A DNA stretch of 64,000 bases from Pegoplata infirma. Lineage: Eukaryota; Arthropoda; Insecta; Diptera; Anthomyiidae. The stretch covers positions 3,596,001 through 3,660,000 of the forward strand of contig OY992536.1 in the NCBI GenBank assembly GCA_963921195.1. Direction: 5' to 3'. A program made the translations under genes and the position numbers. The notes under the pieces are model-generated. The model was not told where the DNA came from. It searched no databases and was given only the letters and a program-made list of their open reading frames with translations. Positions 19,737 to 29,961 of the stretch are shown in pieces (the stretch's first letter is position 1; the number at the start of each line of letters is the position of its first letter).

Positions 19737-22330
19737 TCAGAAATGCAAAATGTGATTCTTGGAAAAACTTCTGTGGAAACATAGAAGACGTTTCTGAGGC
19801 ATCCAGGCTGCGCAAGGTTCTGGCTTCTTCTCCTTGCACCCTAGGATACCTGAAAGATCCTAATGGGGTGTGGTCTTCCTCCAGTGGAGAGTCGCTGGAT
19901 CTCCTTTTAAACACGCATTTTCCGGGCAATTCCATGACGCCGTTTCAAGCTTTGGAACGTTCTGACGCCCAAGCATCTGAAATTGCTTCGGAAATAATAA
20001 ATATGCCAACATTAATCTGGGCGATAAAAAGCTTCAGGCCCTATAAATCCCCGGGACCTGATGGTATAATCCCGGCTGAGTTGCAGCAAGTGTTGGGCTA
20101 TATAGCCCCGTTGCTGTATAATCTATACACAGCATGCATCAACTGGTCGTATATTCCTTTAAAATGGAGGGATACCAGAGTCGTATTTATCCCGAAGGCT
20201 GGGAAAAGTTCCCACACAGCTCCGAAGGATTTCAGACCAATTAGTCTGTCTTCTTTTTTGTTAAAGACAATGGAACGAATGATAGACTCATATTTGCGTA
20301 GAGTGATTGATCCGAGGTTGCTTTCGACAAAGCAACATGCATACAGCAAGGGACGATCAACGGAAACAGCTTTTCATGAGCTCGTTGGTACCATCGAGAG
20401 ATCGCTTTCGGTAAAGGAGTACACTATGGTGGCCTTTCTTGATATTGAGGGGGCTTTTAATAATGTCATTCCAGAATCGATAATATTGGCATTGTCTGGT
20501 CTGGGAGTAAAGCGTGAAATCGTTTTAATGGTGGAAAACCTACTTGCCAATAGACGTATAACGTCTGAATTGGGAGCGTCCGTCATATCTCGATTTGTCA
20601 ATAGGGGAACACCACAAGGAGGTGTTATTTCGCCGCTTCTTTGGAACCTGGCACTGAATTCAATGCTACTATCTCTAGAAGCACGTGGTTGTCATGTTAT
20701 CGCATATGCTGACGATGTCGCGATAGCGGTAAAGGGGAAGCATCTGCCAACATTGCGGGACATTCTTCAGGGTTCTCTGAAAGATCTGTCTAAATGGGCA
20801 AGAGACTGTGGTCTAGGAGTTAATCCCAGTAAAACAGAGCTTGTTTTGTTTACAAGGAAAAATAAGATTCCTGCTTTTGATCCTATTTCTCTGGACGGTA
20901 CTGAAATCACCTTCTCAGATGGAGCCAAGTATCTTGGAGTATTTCTAGATAGAAAGCTGAATTTCCGGCGTAATATTGAGGAACGGGTGAGAAAAGCAAC
21001 GATTGCTTTGTATTCCTGTAAAAGGGCCATTGGAAAACGATGGGGTTTTAGCCCTCAAGTCGTTCATTGGATCTATACAGCAGTGGTGCGTCCAATTTTG
21101 CTGTATGGAATCATTGTCTGGTGGCCTGCTTTGGAAACAAAAGCGAACTTTGTCTTTATCACGAAGGTACAGAGAATGGCGTCAATGTGCATCACTGGTG
21201 CTCTTCGTACTACACCTACGGCTGCATTAGAAATCCTCCTTCACCTGATACCCTTGGACATATTGGGTAGGCAGTATGCGGCTGCGTCGGCAATTCGACT
21301 TAATAGCACGCTGCAATGGAGGAGCAGTGATTGTGGCCATAGCGCGATCTTGAAAAAGATAACAATACCACAAAATGTGGACTGTGCTCCCTCTTTGAGC
21401 CTCTTTGAGCGCCACTTTACCACTATGATACCATCCAGGGAGTCTTGGATGGGGGATACTCCGGGTAGTGGAGCTACCATAAATTTTTACACAGATGGAT
21501 CGAGGCTGCACGAACAAGTGGGCTTTGGGGTCTATTCGGAAGAGCTTGGATTGAGCCTGGCTCGTAGATTGCCGGATCATTGCAGTGTTTACCAGGCAGA
21601 GATGCTGGCAATAAAGGAAGTGGCTGACTGGTTGAGCTGCAATGTCTTGTCTACAACCGCAGTCAACATCTATACTGACAGTCAAGCCGCGGTCAAGTCC
21701 CTGGATTCAATGTTTCTGAAAACAAGATCTGCCCTTAACTGCCGCACGTCTTTAAATGAGATGGCCAAGCAGTTTAACATACGACTCATATGGGTCCCAG
21801 GGCACAGAGACATTCCAGGGAATTGCAAAGCTGATGAGCTTGCAAGACTAGGAACTACCTTACAGGTTCCAACAGAATTGGAATGTGTTGGTATGCCTCT
21901 AGAAACTTGCAAGCAAAACCTACGGCTTTGTTCTGCGACGGAGACTAATCAAAGATGGGCAAATGGATGGACGTGTGAGACAACACGACTGGTTTGGCCT
22001 TCTCTTAATCAGGGGCGCACAAGTGAGCTGATATCGCTTCCAAGAGGAGATATTTCGACGGTGGTTTCTATAATTACCGGACACTGTCTTATAGGGAAGC
22101 ACGCAGAGCGGTTAAATGTGCCGTCGAATGACTTTTGCCGAAGTTGCATGGATGAAGAGGAGTTGGAAACTATCGAACACTTTATTTGCCATTGCCCGGC
22201 ACTTTCTGGTCAGCGACTTGCTTCACTGGGATCTAGGGAGCTGTACGATCTTTCTGATTTGTCGGATGTCAAAATTCAACATCTAAGGAGTTTCATAAGA
22301 AGCTCAAACTGGTTTAACGACAGGGACTAG
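19592..22330 (+). CDS. Retrotransposon ORF2, C-terminal part: reverse transcriptase, RNase H and Cys/His tail
   Basis: Continues ORF2 in the -1 frame. The frame opens after a TAG at 19589 and the family-typical PPWW motif starts at 19604. Reverse transcriptase: FRPYKSPGPDG, FLDIEGAFN, TPQGGVISP and the catalytic YADD at 20705-20716. RNase H: D of YTDGS (21494), E of AEM (21599), D of YTDSQAA (21677) and the WVPGHRDIPGNCKADELA stretch. A CxxC...H...C cluster begins at 22136. No other stop interrupts the 2.7 kb. Together with the 5' part, ORF2 would be ~1,197 residues, a normal length for the clade. It copies element RNA onto nicked chromosomal DNA. The lack of other damage suggests a recent insertion. 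Confidence 0.9.
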   Translation, partial: REKKPPWWSNELQTSRDSCRKLFNKAKFSRADEDWSAYRLQLKSYKKMIRNAKCDSWKNFCGNIEDVSEASRLRKVLASSPCTLGYLKDPNGVWSSSSGESLDLLLNTHFPGNSMTPFQALERSDAQASEIASEIINMPTLIWAIKSFRPYKSPGPDGIIPAELQQVLGYIAPLLYNLYTACINWSYIPLKWRDTRVVFIPKAGKSSHTAPKDFRPISLSSFLLKTMERMIDSYLRRVIDPRLLSTKQHAYSKGRSTETAFHELVGTIERSLSVKEYTMVAFLDIEGAFNNVIPESIILALSGLGVKREIVLMVENLLANRRITSELGASVISRFVNRGTPQGGVISPLLWNLALNSMLLSLEARGCHVIAYADDVAIAVKGKHLPTLRDILQGSLKDLSKWARDCGLGVNPSKTELVLFTRKNKIPAFDPISLDGTEITFSDGAKYLGVFLDRKLNFRRNIEERVRKATIALYSCKRAIGKRWGFSPQVVHWIYTAVVRPILLYGIIVWWPALETKANFVFITKVQRMASMCITGALRTTPTAALEILLHLIPLDILGRQYAAASAIRLNSTLQWRSSDCGHSAILKKITIPQNVDCAPSLSLFERHFTTMIPSRESWMGDTPGSGATINFYTDGSRLHEQVGFGVYSEELGLSLARRLPDHCSVYQAEMLAIKEVADWLSCNVLSTTAVNIYTDSQAAVKSLDSMFLKTRSALNCRTSLNEMAKQFNIRLIWVPGHRDIPGNCKADELARLGTTLQVPTELECVGMPLETCKQNLRLCSATETNQRWANGWTCETTRLVWPSLNQGRTSELISLPRGDISTVVSIITGHCLIGKHAERLNVPSNDFCRSCMDEEELETIEHFICHCPALSGQRLASLGSRELYDLSDLSDVKIQHLRSFIRSSNWFNDRD

Positions 22331-22430
22331 TAGGGAAACCTATTACGATCCCGTGGTATCACAATGGACCTCAGAGTCTACGTGTGTTGACGTAAAACGT
22401 CAGCAGCCACTTACAACCTAACCTAACCTA
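22331..22430 (+). other. Retrotransposon 3'UTR and CCTAA-repeat tail
   Basis: A 100-bp UTR ends in TTACAACC followed by about three CCTAA units instead of poly(A). A related tail (TTACAACCAAACCTAACC on the minus strand) ends the fragment at 30396-30790, so the tail is a family feature. Confidence 0.8.
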
Positions 22431-22440
22431 ACCCCCTTAC

Positions 22441-22880
22441 GTTGGCAAAAATCTAGCCTTAGTGGCCCTATTTACCGGGAGGTGAACCTATTCCCAATTT
22501 TAGTAGGCCGAAAAGTATATTTTTTTACCCCTTCTACGGCCCTAAGAAAGGAAATTTCACTGAAGGATCTTTCATTCCAAATATTCAGTTTCTAGGATCA
22601 TTATTTCAGGAAATATAAAATGTACTAAAAGTTAACTACTTTACCCTCTTACCCTCTTAATAAACCTAATTTCCAAAAAGTACTTTTTCCAGAATGTCTT
22701 TTTCATCCCACGTTCGAAATTTCAAGTTTCTAGGAACATTGTTTCAGGAAATAAAAAGTACCAAAACTACACTTTTTTTACCCATTTTACTCCCTTACAA
22801 TGGCAAAAATCTAGCCTTAGTGAATATATTTTCCGGGAGGATAACCTATATTCCAAATTTTTAGTCTCTAGCTTCAGTGG
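22441..22880 (+). repeat. Diverged tandem array, right part
   Basis: Continuation of the 16060-16706 array, with about two and a half units. Shared phrases are 'GGCAAAAATCTAGCCTTAGTG', read in pieces (twice), 'TTTCCGGGAGG', 'CATTATTTCAGGAAATA' and 'AAGTACTTTTTCCAGAATG'. Confidence 0.75.
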
Positions 22881-22977
22881 TTTGGGCTGAGCGATGATAA
22901 ATCAGTCAGTTACTTTTTTTATAAAAAGTTTTGTAGAATCTGAATACCTCAGAATTGAGTTGTTGTTTTTCTCTATG

Positions 22978-23700
22978 AAAACAAGTAAGAAAATTATAGT
23001 CGGTCAATACCGACCATATGATACCATAGTCCAAACATAGACCGATTGGATTTATCTTTCGTGAGTGAAATTGGCTTATTTGTGTTGCAAATAGATCGAT
23101 TTTACTGAATATCAGGAGAACTTTTTATATGGGTCTAACAATAAGTCCAAAAATGTCCACTTCTATTCAAAATTGATTATGCCACCAAAGAACACGTTTA
23201 ACATTTACAAACAAAATTTTGATCAAGTATTTCCTATTTTCATGAATTTTGAGTGATTTATGTGAATATCGGGAGGGTGGTTTGTATGGGGACTACAAGA
23301 AGAACTGGTCCGATTCCTTTAAAATTTGAAATGAAGATTTGTGAATACAAACTATGTTTACCTGCCAAATTTCAAAAGGGTATGAGGGTCATTTGAGTCA
23401 AATTATAAATAGACATTTGCATTGGGGCTAGGTCTAAAAATGGACCGTTTTTTTTTTTTCAATTTCAATAGGCTTCGTCCTCGGGAAGCTTAAGTTTGAA
23501 ATTTCATACAAATCGATTGATAATTGCGACCTTTATCACAACGTTTAAATGGACAGACGGACGGATGAACATATCGTCTATATCGTCTCAGAAGTCGATC
23601 GGTATACTTGAAGGTGGGGGTAGGACCAATATTTCGGATAGTTACAAACATCAGCACAAACTCATTATACCCTGTACCACAGAGTGGTGTTGGGTATAAA
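22978..23700 (+). mobile_element. Dispersed repeat family B, full-length copy
   Basis: Begins AAAACAAGTAAGAAAATTAT and ends GAGTGGTGTTGGGTATAAA. It contains 'GTTTGTATGGGGACTAC', 'GGACAGACGGACGGATG', 'AGTCGATCGGTATACTT' and 'AGTTACAAACATCAGCACAA'. It shares its ends and the ACGGACGGA block with family A but differs internally. Non-coding. Confidence 0.75.
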
Positions 23701-24424
23701 TATTTTAGAATTTTAGAGTTTTGATCTAGTTAAATCCTCAAAATCTAAGAAATTTTCTGAAGGAATGTATCAAAATCTAAAGTTTACTGAAATCTTATAT
23801 TTTCTTTATCGCATTTTTATTGAATCTTTGACTTTTACTATCAGAAAATATTATTGAAAAATTATATATAAGTATATTAAAAAAATTACCCTTCCCCACC
23901 TAAAAAGCTGGATCCGCACCTGGTAAAATATATTGTTTTAGTTGTTTTCAACTGCAAATCCAGTTGTTTTTCATTGACAAGTCGTTTGCTTATTTTTGGT
24001 ATGACCCAAAGACCATTTACTTTGTTTTGAGAAAAACGAAAAGGAAACTTCTCATCAACTTTATTAAAAATCTATACGATAGATTTGTTTTTTGCTTTTG
24101 GTATCGATTGCTTAAAATGTTTTAAGAAAAAATATAAATTTTTATACGTTTTTGCACAAGATATCAAAACTTATTATGATTTTAAGTTTTTGCTCCATAT
24201 CCCGTTTAAATGAATATTTTCTTAAAAAAAAATAATTTTCTTTCACGTGGGTCAAAGTCAACCTGAGTTTACCTTATTAAATTATCTTTAATTTTGGATA
24301 TAATTAGCAAAGTTGGGGCCGGATATCTTTTAATTCTTACGAAAAATTCATTCCGGATGAAAATAAAGTGCATAACAATCATAAACAATTGGTTCCTAAT
24401 TCCATTTGGCAAATGGTTTATGGG

Positions 24425-25046
24425 CAAAGGTTCGAAAGAATTAATTCTTTAATTCAATTTTCTAATTCGAATTAAAAAAATAGAATTTGGCATTCCCTAA
24501 AATCATTCAACTTTCAAAATCACTGAATTAATTCTTTCAAGAATTCATTCCTTAAGAATGATCATTCTTAAGGAATGAACTATGTTTTTATCCAAATCAA
24601 TCTACTACAAAATGAATGGTCAAATTTTCTTATCATTCAATTTTAAACAGTGAATCGCAACACACATCCACACACATTTATGCTTGTGTGGGAAGCAGCA
24701 GACGAGACGTCGACAAAACAACAGCAAATCGTTTACACACGAAGATGCTTAAAATGCACACAAGCAACACATTTATGAAAATATAAAGGGAATGAAATAA
24801 AAAAATCATCATTCAATTTGTAATAGATTTGAATGATGAACAATTTTGGTTATTCAATTGAATGATTAGCTTGCAAAGAATTAATTCTCTTGGGAATTAA
24901 TTCAATTTGATTTAAGCTTTGAGAATTAAGCCTTTGAATTAATTCGTGTTGAATGCTAGTAAGGAATGATAATTCTAAACTTTTTAAAACAGAATTGAAC
25001 TTTTTGGGAATTAATTCTCAATAGAATTAATTCGTTCGAAGCTCTG
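24425..25046. mobile_element. Non-autonomous hAT-type element (8-bp TSD TTTATGGG)
   Basis: Ends CAAAGGTTCGAAAGAATTAA and, in reverse complement, CAGAGCTTCGAACGAATTAA. Perfect TSD TTTATGGG at 24417-24424 and 25047-25054. GAATTAATTC palindromes recur inside both ends. No ORF. Confidence 0.85.
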
Positions 25047-25267
25047 TTTATGGGTCAAACCAATAACCAAACGTCAATTTTTAGTTTGTTTTGATATGCA
25101 CCCTTTCAACGTTATATGCATCAAAACAAAAGTAGAGAAAAATATTTTAACTTTTAAGTGTAAAATTTGTTGCATGTGCAGAAAATTGGAGTATGCAGCA
25201 AACCAATGTTAAGACAATGTTAATATTGGGGATATGAAGCAAAGTTAGGGCTGGATATCTTCTAGTT

Positions 25268-26157
25268 CAGCGGTTACCAACCTTTTTGGCTCGCGTACCC
25301 CTAATTTTAAATTTTATCAGTCGCGTACCCCCGAGTTTTTTGTTTTCGTTCTTCACATATAAATATTAGAGTTAATTTTGAGATTTTTTATCTGCGGTAT
25401 AATTTTTTTGAAGGATTTAGGGGAGATCAAAACAATGGTGGTATTTTTTTTTGAAAAACGTTCGCTCCTTGGGGTGGTTGGTTCAATGCATCTGAAAACG
25501 CGGATTTTGAGCTGATTTTTCTGCAGAGCAAAAATGGAGGAAAATATTGTAAATCTGATTTCACCAGTCAATTATACATCAAAAATTAAAACAACGGACG
25601 TTTTTTGAACTCTTAAAAAAAATTATATTTTTTAATTTTTTTTTTTTTAATGTATTTTTTATACGAGGGCAGATCAATAATTTGTGATTTTGTGAATGAA
25701 ACACCCCCAATAACAATGAAAGGGCATTTTGAGCTTAACAAAATGGTACCAACATTTCCACTCTATTACAACCCGTCTTAAAAATGCCCAAAAACACGTT
25801 TTTTGAGAAATTTGACATAAATTTGCTCAAAAACCTGACATCATAGAAAAATTTGGGAACCATATTCGAAATCAGCATCGAAAGGTTAATCGAAAACAAG
25901 TGGTCAGATCTCAAAATATCATCCAAAAAATCGCAAAAAATGCTTTCTAAATTGCACAAAAATAAGTTTTTTTGTGAACTTTGACCTCAACTTTCTTGAA
26001 AACCTGACCATATGGAAAACTTTGGAAGCCAGATGCGAAGCCAGCATTGAACGGTTAATCTAAAACGAATGTCCAAATTACTAAAAATTTGGCGTACCCC
26101 CGCGGACAGTTTCGCGTACCCCCTAGTGGTACGCGTACCATAGGTTGGTAACCGCTG
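25268..26157. mobile_element. Non-autonomous hAT-type element (8-bp TSD TTCTAGTT)
   Basis: Both ends read CAGCGGTTACCAACCT, a 16-bp perfect TIR. TSD TTCTAGTT at 25260-25267 and 26158-26165. GCGTACCCC recurs at least four times near the ends, as subterminal repeats. Two short minus-strand ORFs inside are not recognisable. Confidence 0.92.
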
Positions 26158-26392
26158 TTCTAGTTTATACGATATATAAAAAATAGATTACGGATTTGGA
26201 AAGAGGACATATTAATCATATACAATTGATTCGTAACTCCATTTTCCCAAAAATGGTCTTTGGGTCATACCAAAAATAAACAAACGAAGTATCAAATAAA
26301 AAGAACGATCGCATACTTTTAAGAAAAACGTTTACTTACCATTAGCGAAACAAGCCGACATTTAAATTCCTACTGAAGATAACGCTTAACTG

Positions 26393-26543
26393 GAAGTGTT
26401 CGAAACCGGTATCGGAATACCAGAAAGACCTATAATTTTTAGAAATTAAATTTACTTTCACATTTTTCAACTTGAGCCCATATTACAAATAAAATTAGAG
26501 TCCGTAAACGATCTGTACTAACAGAAAAAACAATAAAATTTTC
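26393..26543 (+). repeat. Direct repeat, copy 1 (partner 63812-63967)
   Basis: GTGTTCGAAACCGGTATCGG, then 'CCTATAATTTTTAGAAATTA', 'CAACTTGA.CCCATAT' and 'ACAGAAAAAACAATAAAA', are shared in order with 63812-63967. I judge about 75-80% identity by eye. Unknown family. Confidence 0.6.
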
Positions 26544-26980
26544 TATTTTTATTTTTTAATTGTTCATACTTGACCTACCGTATTTTTATTACTTGTTTTT
26601 ATTTGTTCCAGTGTGCAGTATTTAAAGTAAAAAATATGACTTAACCACTCAGATAAAGTTTGTTGTACACATGTATGTATGAATTTTGGATTGATTAACG
26701 ATTTGCAGTGAAGTGGAATCAAGCGTTGGACTTTTTCATCTTTAACATTTTTCCGCCACACACAATAAATCACTAAAAAAAACGTTTTCATTTAAGTTGT
26801 CGTAAGTATTTTCAGTTATTAGCTTAATTTTCTGGAGATAAAATATTAAATGCTAATACATAAATAAAAATGCCTTTGGCCATGAGAGAAGTATTTGTAT
26901 AAATTTAGCTATGAGTAGAACTAATTGCAGAAACATTATAAGCTCCGATAGGTGGCACTGTTATATTTCAATTTCTCGTT
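26544..26980. other. No gene or recognisable repeat
   Basis: AT-rich sequence. The minus-strand ORF at 26564-26791 (75 codons) has no recognisable feature. Confidence 0.4.
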
Positions 26981-27401
26981 TTGGTTTTTTTGATTGAGAC
27001 AACACTCATTGTCAGGGGGAACACTACAAATGTAGTGCATTGTGTTGATATCAGGCAGGGCCGGATTAGCCATATCGGGGCCCCTAGGCAATGCATGTCT
27101 CGGGGCCCCTTCAGACTTTTTTCAATTCCAAAATAATAAAAGAAACACAAATTTTCCAAGCACAAAGTAAATCTTTTCTTAATTACGCTGTTTTTTGTGA
27201 ATAGTTTACCCCTTCCTGGAATTTTCTTTTCCTTTTTTGAAGCATTTAAAAAAATTGCTTCTAAGAAGGCCAAAAAAGGGGTAAAATGGAAACAGTGTTC
27301 GATTGCCACCAGAGGCCTTGATCTGTTATGCTACCACGACACGAAGGTAATTTTTACCACTTTTCGGTTAAACCAATAAATTAAACAAATAAAATAAACA
27401 A

Positions 27402-27659
27402 AATAAAATAAAATAAAATAAATTAAAATAAAATAAAATAAAATAAAATAAAATAAAATAAAATAAAATAAAATAAAATAAAATAAAATAAAATAAAATA
27501 AAATAAAATAAAATAAAATAAAATAAAATAAAATAAAATAAAATAAAATAAAATAAAATAAAATAAAATAAAATAAAATAAAATAAAATAAAATAAAATA
27601 AAATAAAATAAAATAAAATAAAATAAAATAAAATAAAATAAAATAAAATAAAATAAAAT
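27402..27659 (+). repeat. (AAAAT)n microsatellite, left array
   Basis: About 50 almost perfect AAAAT units, ending exactly where the reverse-transcriptase fragment begins. The long reverse-strand ORFs here (F-I-L-F-Y repeats) are simple translations of the array. Confidence 0.95.
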
Positions 27660-28311
27660 GCGTATAGCAACAACAAATACAAGTAACCTATTCATTGATG
27701 GAACAGCTATTCAAAACGCAGAGTCCTTCTGTTATCTCGGATGTATTGTTTCGAAAGAAAATGGTGCTAACGATGATATTGACAATAGGATAAATAAATC
27801 CCGAAATGCTATGTCAAAACTGCAAAATGTATGGCAGTCCAATGAACTGTCTCAACGCACAAAGATAAATATATACAATGCGTGTGTCAAATCGGTTCTT
27901 TTATACGGATGCGAAACGTGGGGCCTTACAAAATCACAGTTAAGAAAACTGCAAACATTTGAAAATCGATGTCTGCGCAGAATAATACGATGCTTTTGGC
28001 CAAATACTATCAGTAATGCCGAATTATTAAGCCAAACTAACCAAAAATCTATCACCTACGAAATAAAAAAGCGAAAATATGGGTGGATCGGCCATATACT
28101 AAGGTCAAACAACACCATTGCCAAAACCGCTCTACAATACAACCCCCAAGGCCAAAGGAGGGTAGGCAGACCAAAAAACACATGGCGCAAAACAGTAGAA
28201 AGAGAATTACAACCGGTTGGCTATTCATGGACAGATGCAATACGAACAGCACCCAATAGAACAAGTTGGAGACAACTAACTGAGGCCGTTTGCTCCCAAG
28301 TTGGAGATTAG
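27658..28311 (+). pseudogene. Non-LTR retrotransposon ORF2, C-terminal 217 residues only
   Basis: Open for 217 codons, but the first Met arises at the junction with the AAAAT array and is fortuitous. Visible features are the RT thumb region (FCYLGCIVSKENG, VLLYGCETWGL, LRRIIRCFW) and the downstream conserved tail (GWIGHILR, PQGQRRVGRPKNTW, RTSWRQLTEAVC). These match the C-terminus of RTE-like 'endonuclease-reverse transcriptase' proteins as I remember them; the clade is not settled. The endonuclease and catalytic palm domains are absent, so it is inactive. The lack of stops suggests a recent 5'-truncated insertion. The stop is followed within 10 bp by the 3' AAAAT tail. Confidence 0.85.
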
Positions 28312-28320
28312 CGGATATAT

Positions 28321-28870
28321 ATATAAAATAAAATAAAATAAAATAAAATAAAATAAAATAAAACAAAATAAAATAAAATAAAATAAAATCAAATCAAATC
28401 AAATCAAATCAAATCAAATCAAATCAAATCAAATCAAATCAAATCAAATAAAATAAAATAAAATAAAATAAAATAAAATAAAATAAAATAAAATAAAATA
28501 AAATAAAATAAAATAAAATAAAATAAAATAAAATAAAATAAAATAAAATAAAATTATATAAAATAAAATAAAATAAAATAAAATAAAATAAAATAAAATA
28601 AAATAAAATAAAATAAAATAAAATAAAATAAAATAAAATAAAATAAAATAAAATAAAATAAAATAAAATAAAATAAAATAAAATAAAATAAAATAAAATA
28701 AAATAAAATAAAATAAAATAAAATAAAATAAAATAAAATAAAATAAAATAAAATAAAATAAAATAAAATAAAATAAAGTAAAGTAAAATAAAATAAAATA
28801 AAATAAAATAAAATAAAATAAAATAAAATAAAATAAAATAAAATAAAATAAAATAAAATAAAATTAAATT
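28321..28870 (+). repeat. (AAAAT)n / (AAATC)n microsatellite, right array
   Basis: AAAAT units to 28387, then about 12 AAATC units (28386-28447), then AAAAT units to ~28863 broken only by one ATTATATA interruption near 28553 and two AAAGT units near 28778. In all, over 100 units. Confidence 0.95.
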
Positions 28871-29032
28871 AAAATTATGGGCCCCTAGCATTTCTTCTTT
28901 GAAAATTCGCTGTGAAATGAATAATTGTTAGTATTTATTCTTCCATGTTTACACTGGTATTTTTTACCAAGCAATAATTTTCAGTCAAAGAAATACGTGG
29001 GCGCATTTTTTTACCAAGTAATAATTAAAAAA

Positions 29033-29612
29033 AAACAAGTAAGGGTTTTAAATTCGGCTGTGCCGAATCTTTGATACCCTCCAACATGTTAGAACATATA
29101 AAAAAAATCCAGATGCGTTATTTTTGGGGGGACTCTGTGGCGGTAGTGGGGGATCTAGATAAATGTTAACTAAACATAAGGGGCGGGCAGAAAAAAAAAT
29201 AAATTTTCCAGCCCCCTGGGTCTAAGTTAAGGAGTTTCAACTAATTCTGACACAAAAAGGCTTCATTTGTTTAACAAAAATGGCAAACAAAATTTTTAAA
29301 ATGGCGTATTTTAAGAGGTTTTTTAGTTTGTTAAGGGGGAACTTTTTCCTCCCTTGCCCGATTTTCCCCATTTCCGAACTTAACCGGCCTATGAACATTA
29401 GACATATTCTTGTCAATTTTCAGGTATCTAGCTCTTTTATTTTGGACTGAATCGTGCTTTATACAGACGGACATTAATAGAACGACTCATAATCGATCGT
29501 AGATCAATAATATATATACTTTATTGGGTCCCCGACCGATATTTTAATGCGTTACAAACGGAATGACAAAGTGAGTATACCCCCATACTGTGGTTGGATT
29601 GTATATAAAAGC
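29033..29612 (+). mobile_element. Family A-like subfamily copy (A'), nested
   Basis: Begins AAAAACAAGTAAGGGTTTTA with 'TTCGGCTGTGCCGAATC' and 'ATACCCTCCAAC', and ends 'GAGTATACCCCCATACTGTG' then GTTGGATTGTATATAAAA. A shorter copy of the same subfamily lies at 54225-54505. It sits between duplicated pieces of the host hAT. Confidence 0.7.
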
Positions 29613-29961
29613 TAGGGGCCCCGTGGGCGCCTAATAATTTTCAGTCAAAGAATTACGTAGGCGCATTTTTTTACCAAGTAATAATTAAAAAAAAGCTAGG
29701 GGCCCCTAGCTTTTCTTCTTTGAAAAGTGTACTAACAAAAGACTCATCGCTGTGAAAAGAATAATTTTTAGCATTTTCCTATTTATTCTTCCATGTTTAC
29801 ACTGGTATTTTTTACCAAGTATTAATTTTCAGACAAAGAAATACGTGGGCGCATTTTTTACCAAGTAATAATTAAAAAAAAACTAGGGGGCCCGTGGGCC
29901 CCTAGCTGATGCGGGGCCCCTAGGCAGTTGCCTACTTTGCCTTAAGGGTAATCCGGGCCTG

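Larger units (their letters stand above)
17592..22430 (+). mobile_element. LOA-type non-LTR retrotransposon, near-intact, 10-bp TSD
   Basis: A 4.84-kb insertion flanked by ACCCCCTTAC at 17582-17591 and 22431-22440; one or two terminal bases are ambiguous between element and TSD. It splits the tandem array: the downstream flank GTTGGCAAAAATCTAGCC is found again uninterrupted near 22800. It carries ORF1, then ORF2 with endonuclease, reverse transcriptase, RNase H and a cysteine-rich tail. It ends in a short CCTAA-type repeat instead of poly(A). A C-terminal RNase H plus a DUF4780-like ORF1 points to the LOA clade (family knowledge, from memory). Only ~86 bp precede the first internal ATG, so mild 5' truncation is likely. 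Confidence 0.9.
23983..26286. mobile_element. Inverted-repeat element with duplicated right half, hosting two hATs; 4-bp TSD AAGT
   Basis: Left end CGTTTGCTTATTTTTGGTAT followed by GACCCAAAGACCATTT; the right end is its near-exact reverse complement. AAGT flanks both sides (23979-23982, 26287-26290). A second right end (AAATGGTTTATGGG...CCAAACG) lies at ~24411-25073, and 24305-25073 and 25237-26286 are diverged direct duplicates once the hATs at 24425 and 25268 are removed. No ORF. Confidence 0.65.
27056..29961. mobile_element. 2.9-kb composite hAT-type element (8-bp TSD ATATCAGG)
   Basis: Ends CAGGGCCGGATTAGCC and, in reverse complement, CAGGCCCGGATTACCC. Perfect TSD ATATCAGG at 27048-27055 and 29962-29969. 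GGGGCCCCTAG is repeated near both ends. Cargo: a reverse-transcriptase C-terminal fragment bracketed by (AAAAT)n arrays (27402-28870), a family A-like copy (29035-29610), and flanking partial duplications of 'TTTACCAAGTAATAATTAAA'. The TSD proves that the whole 2.9 kb sits within one hAT footprint. No transposase remains. Confidence 0.85.

Noticed and set aside
27368..28891. Long minus-strand ORFs of F-I-L-F-Y repeats
   Set aside because: They are the translation of (AAAAT)n in a frame without stops; pure microsatellite, no codon or protein signal.
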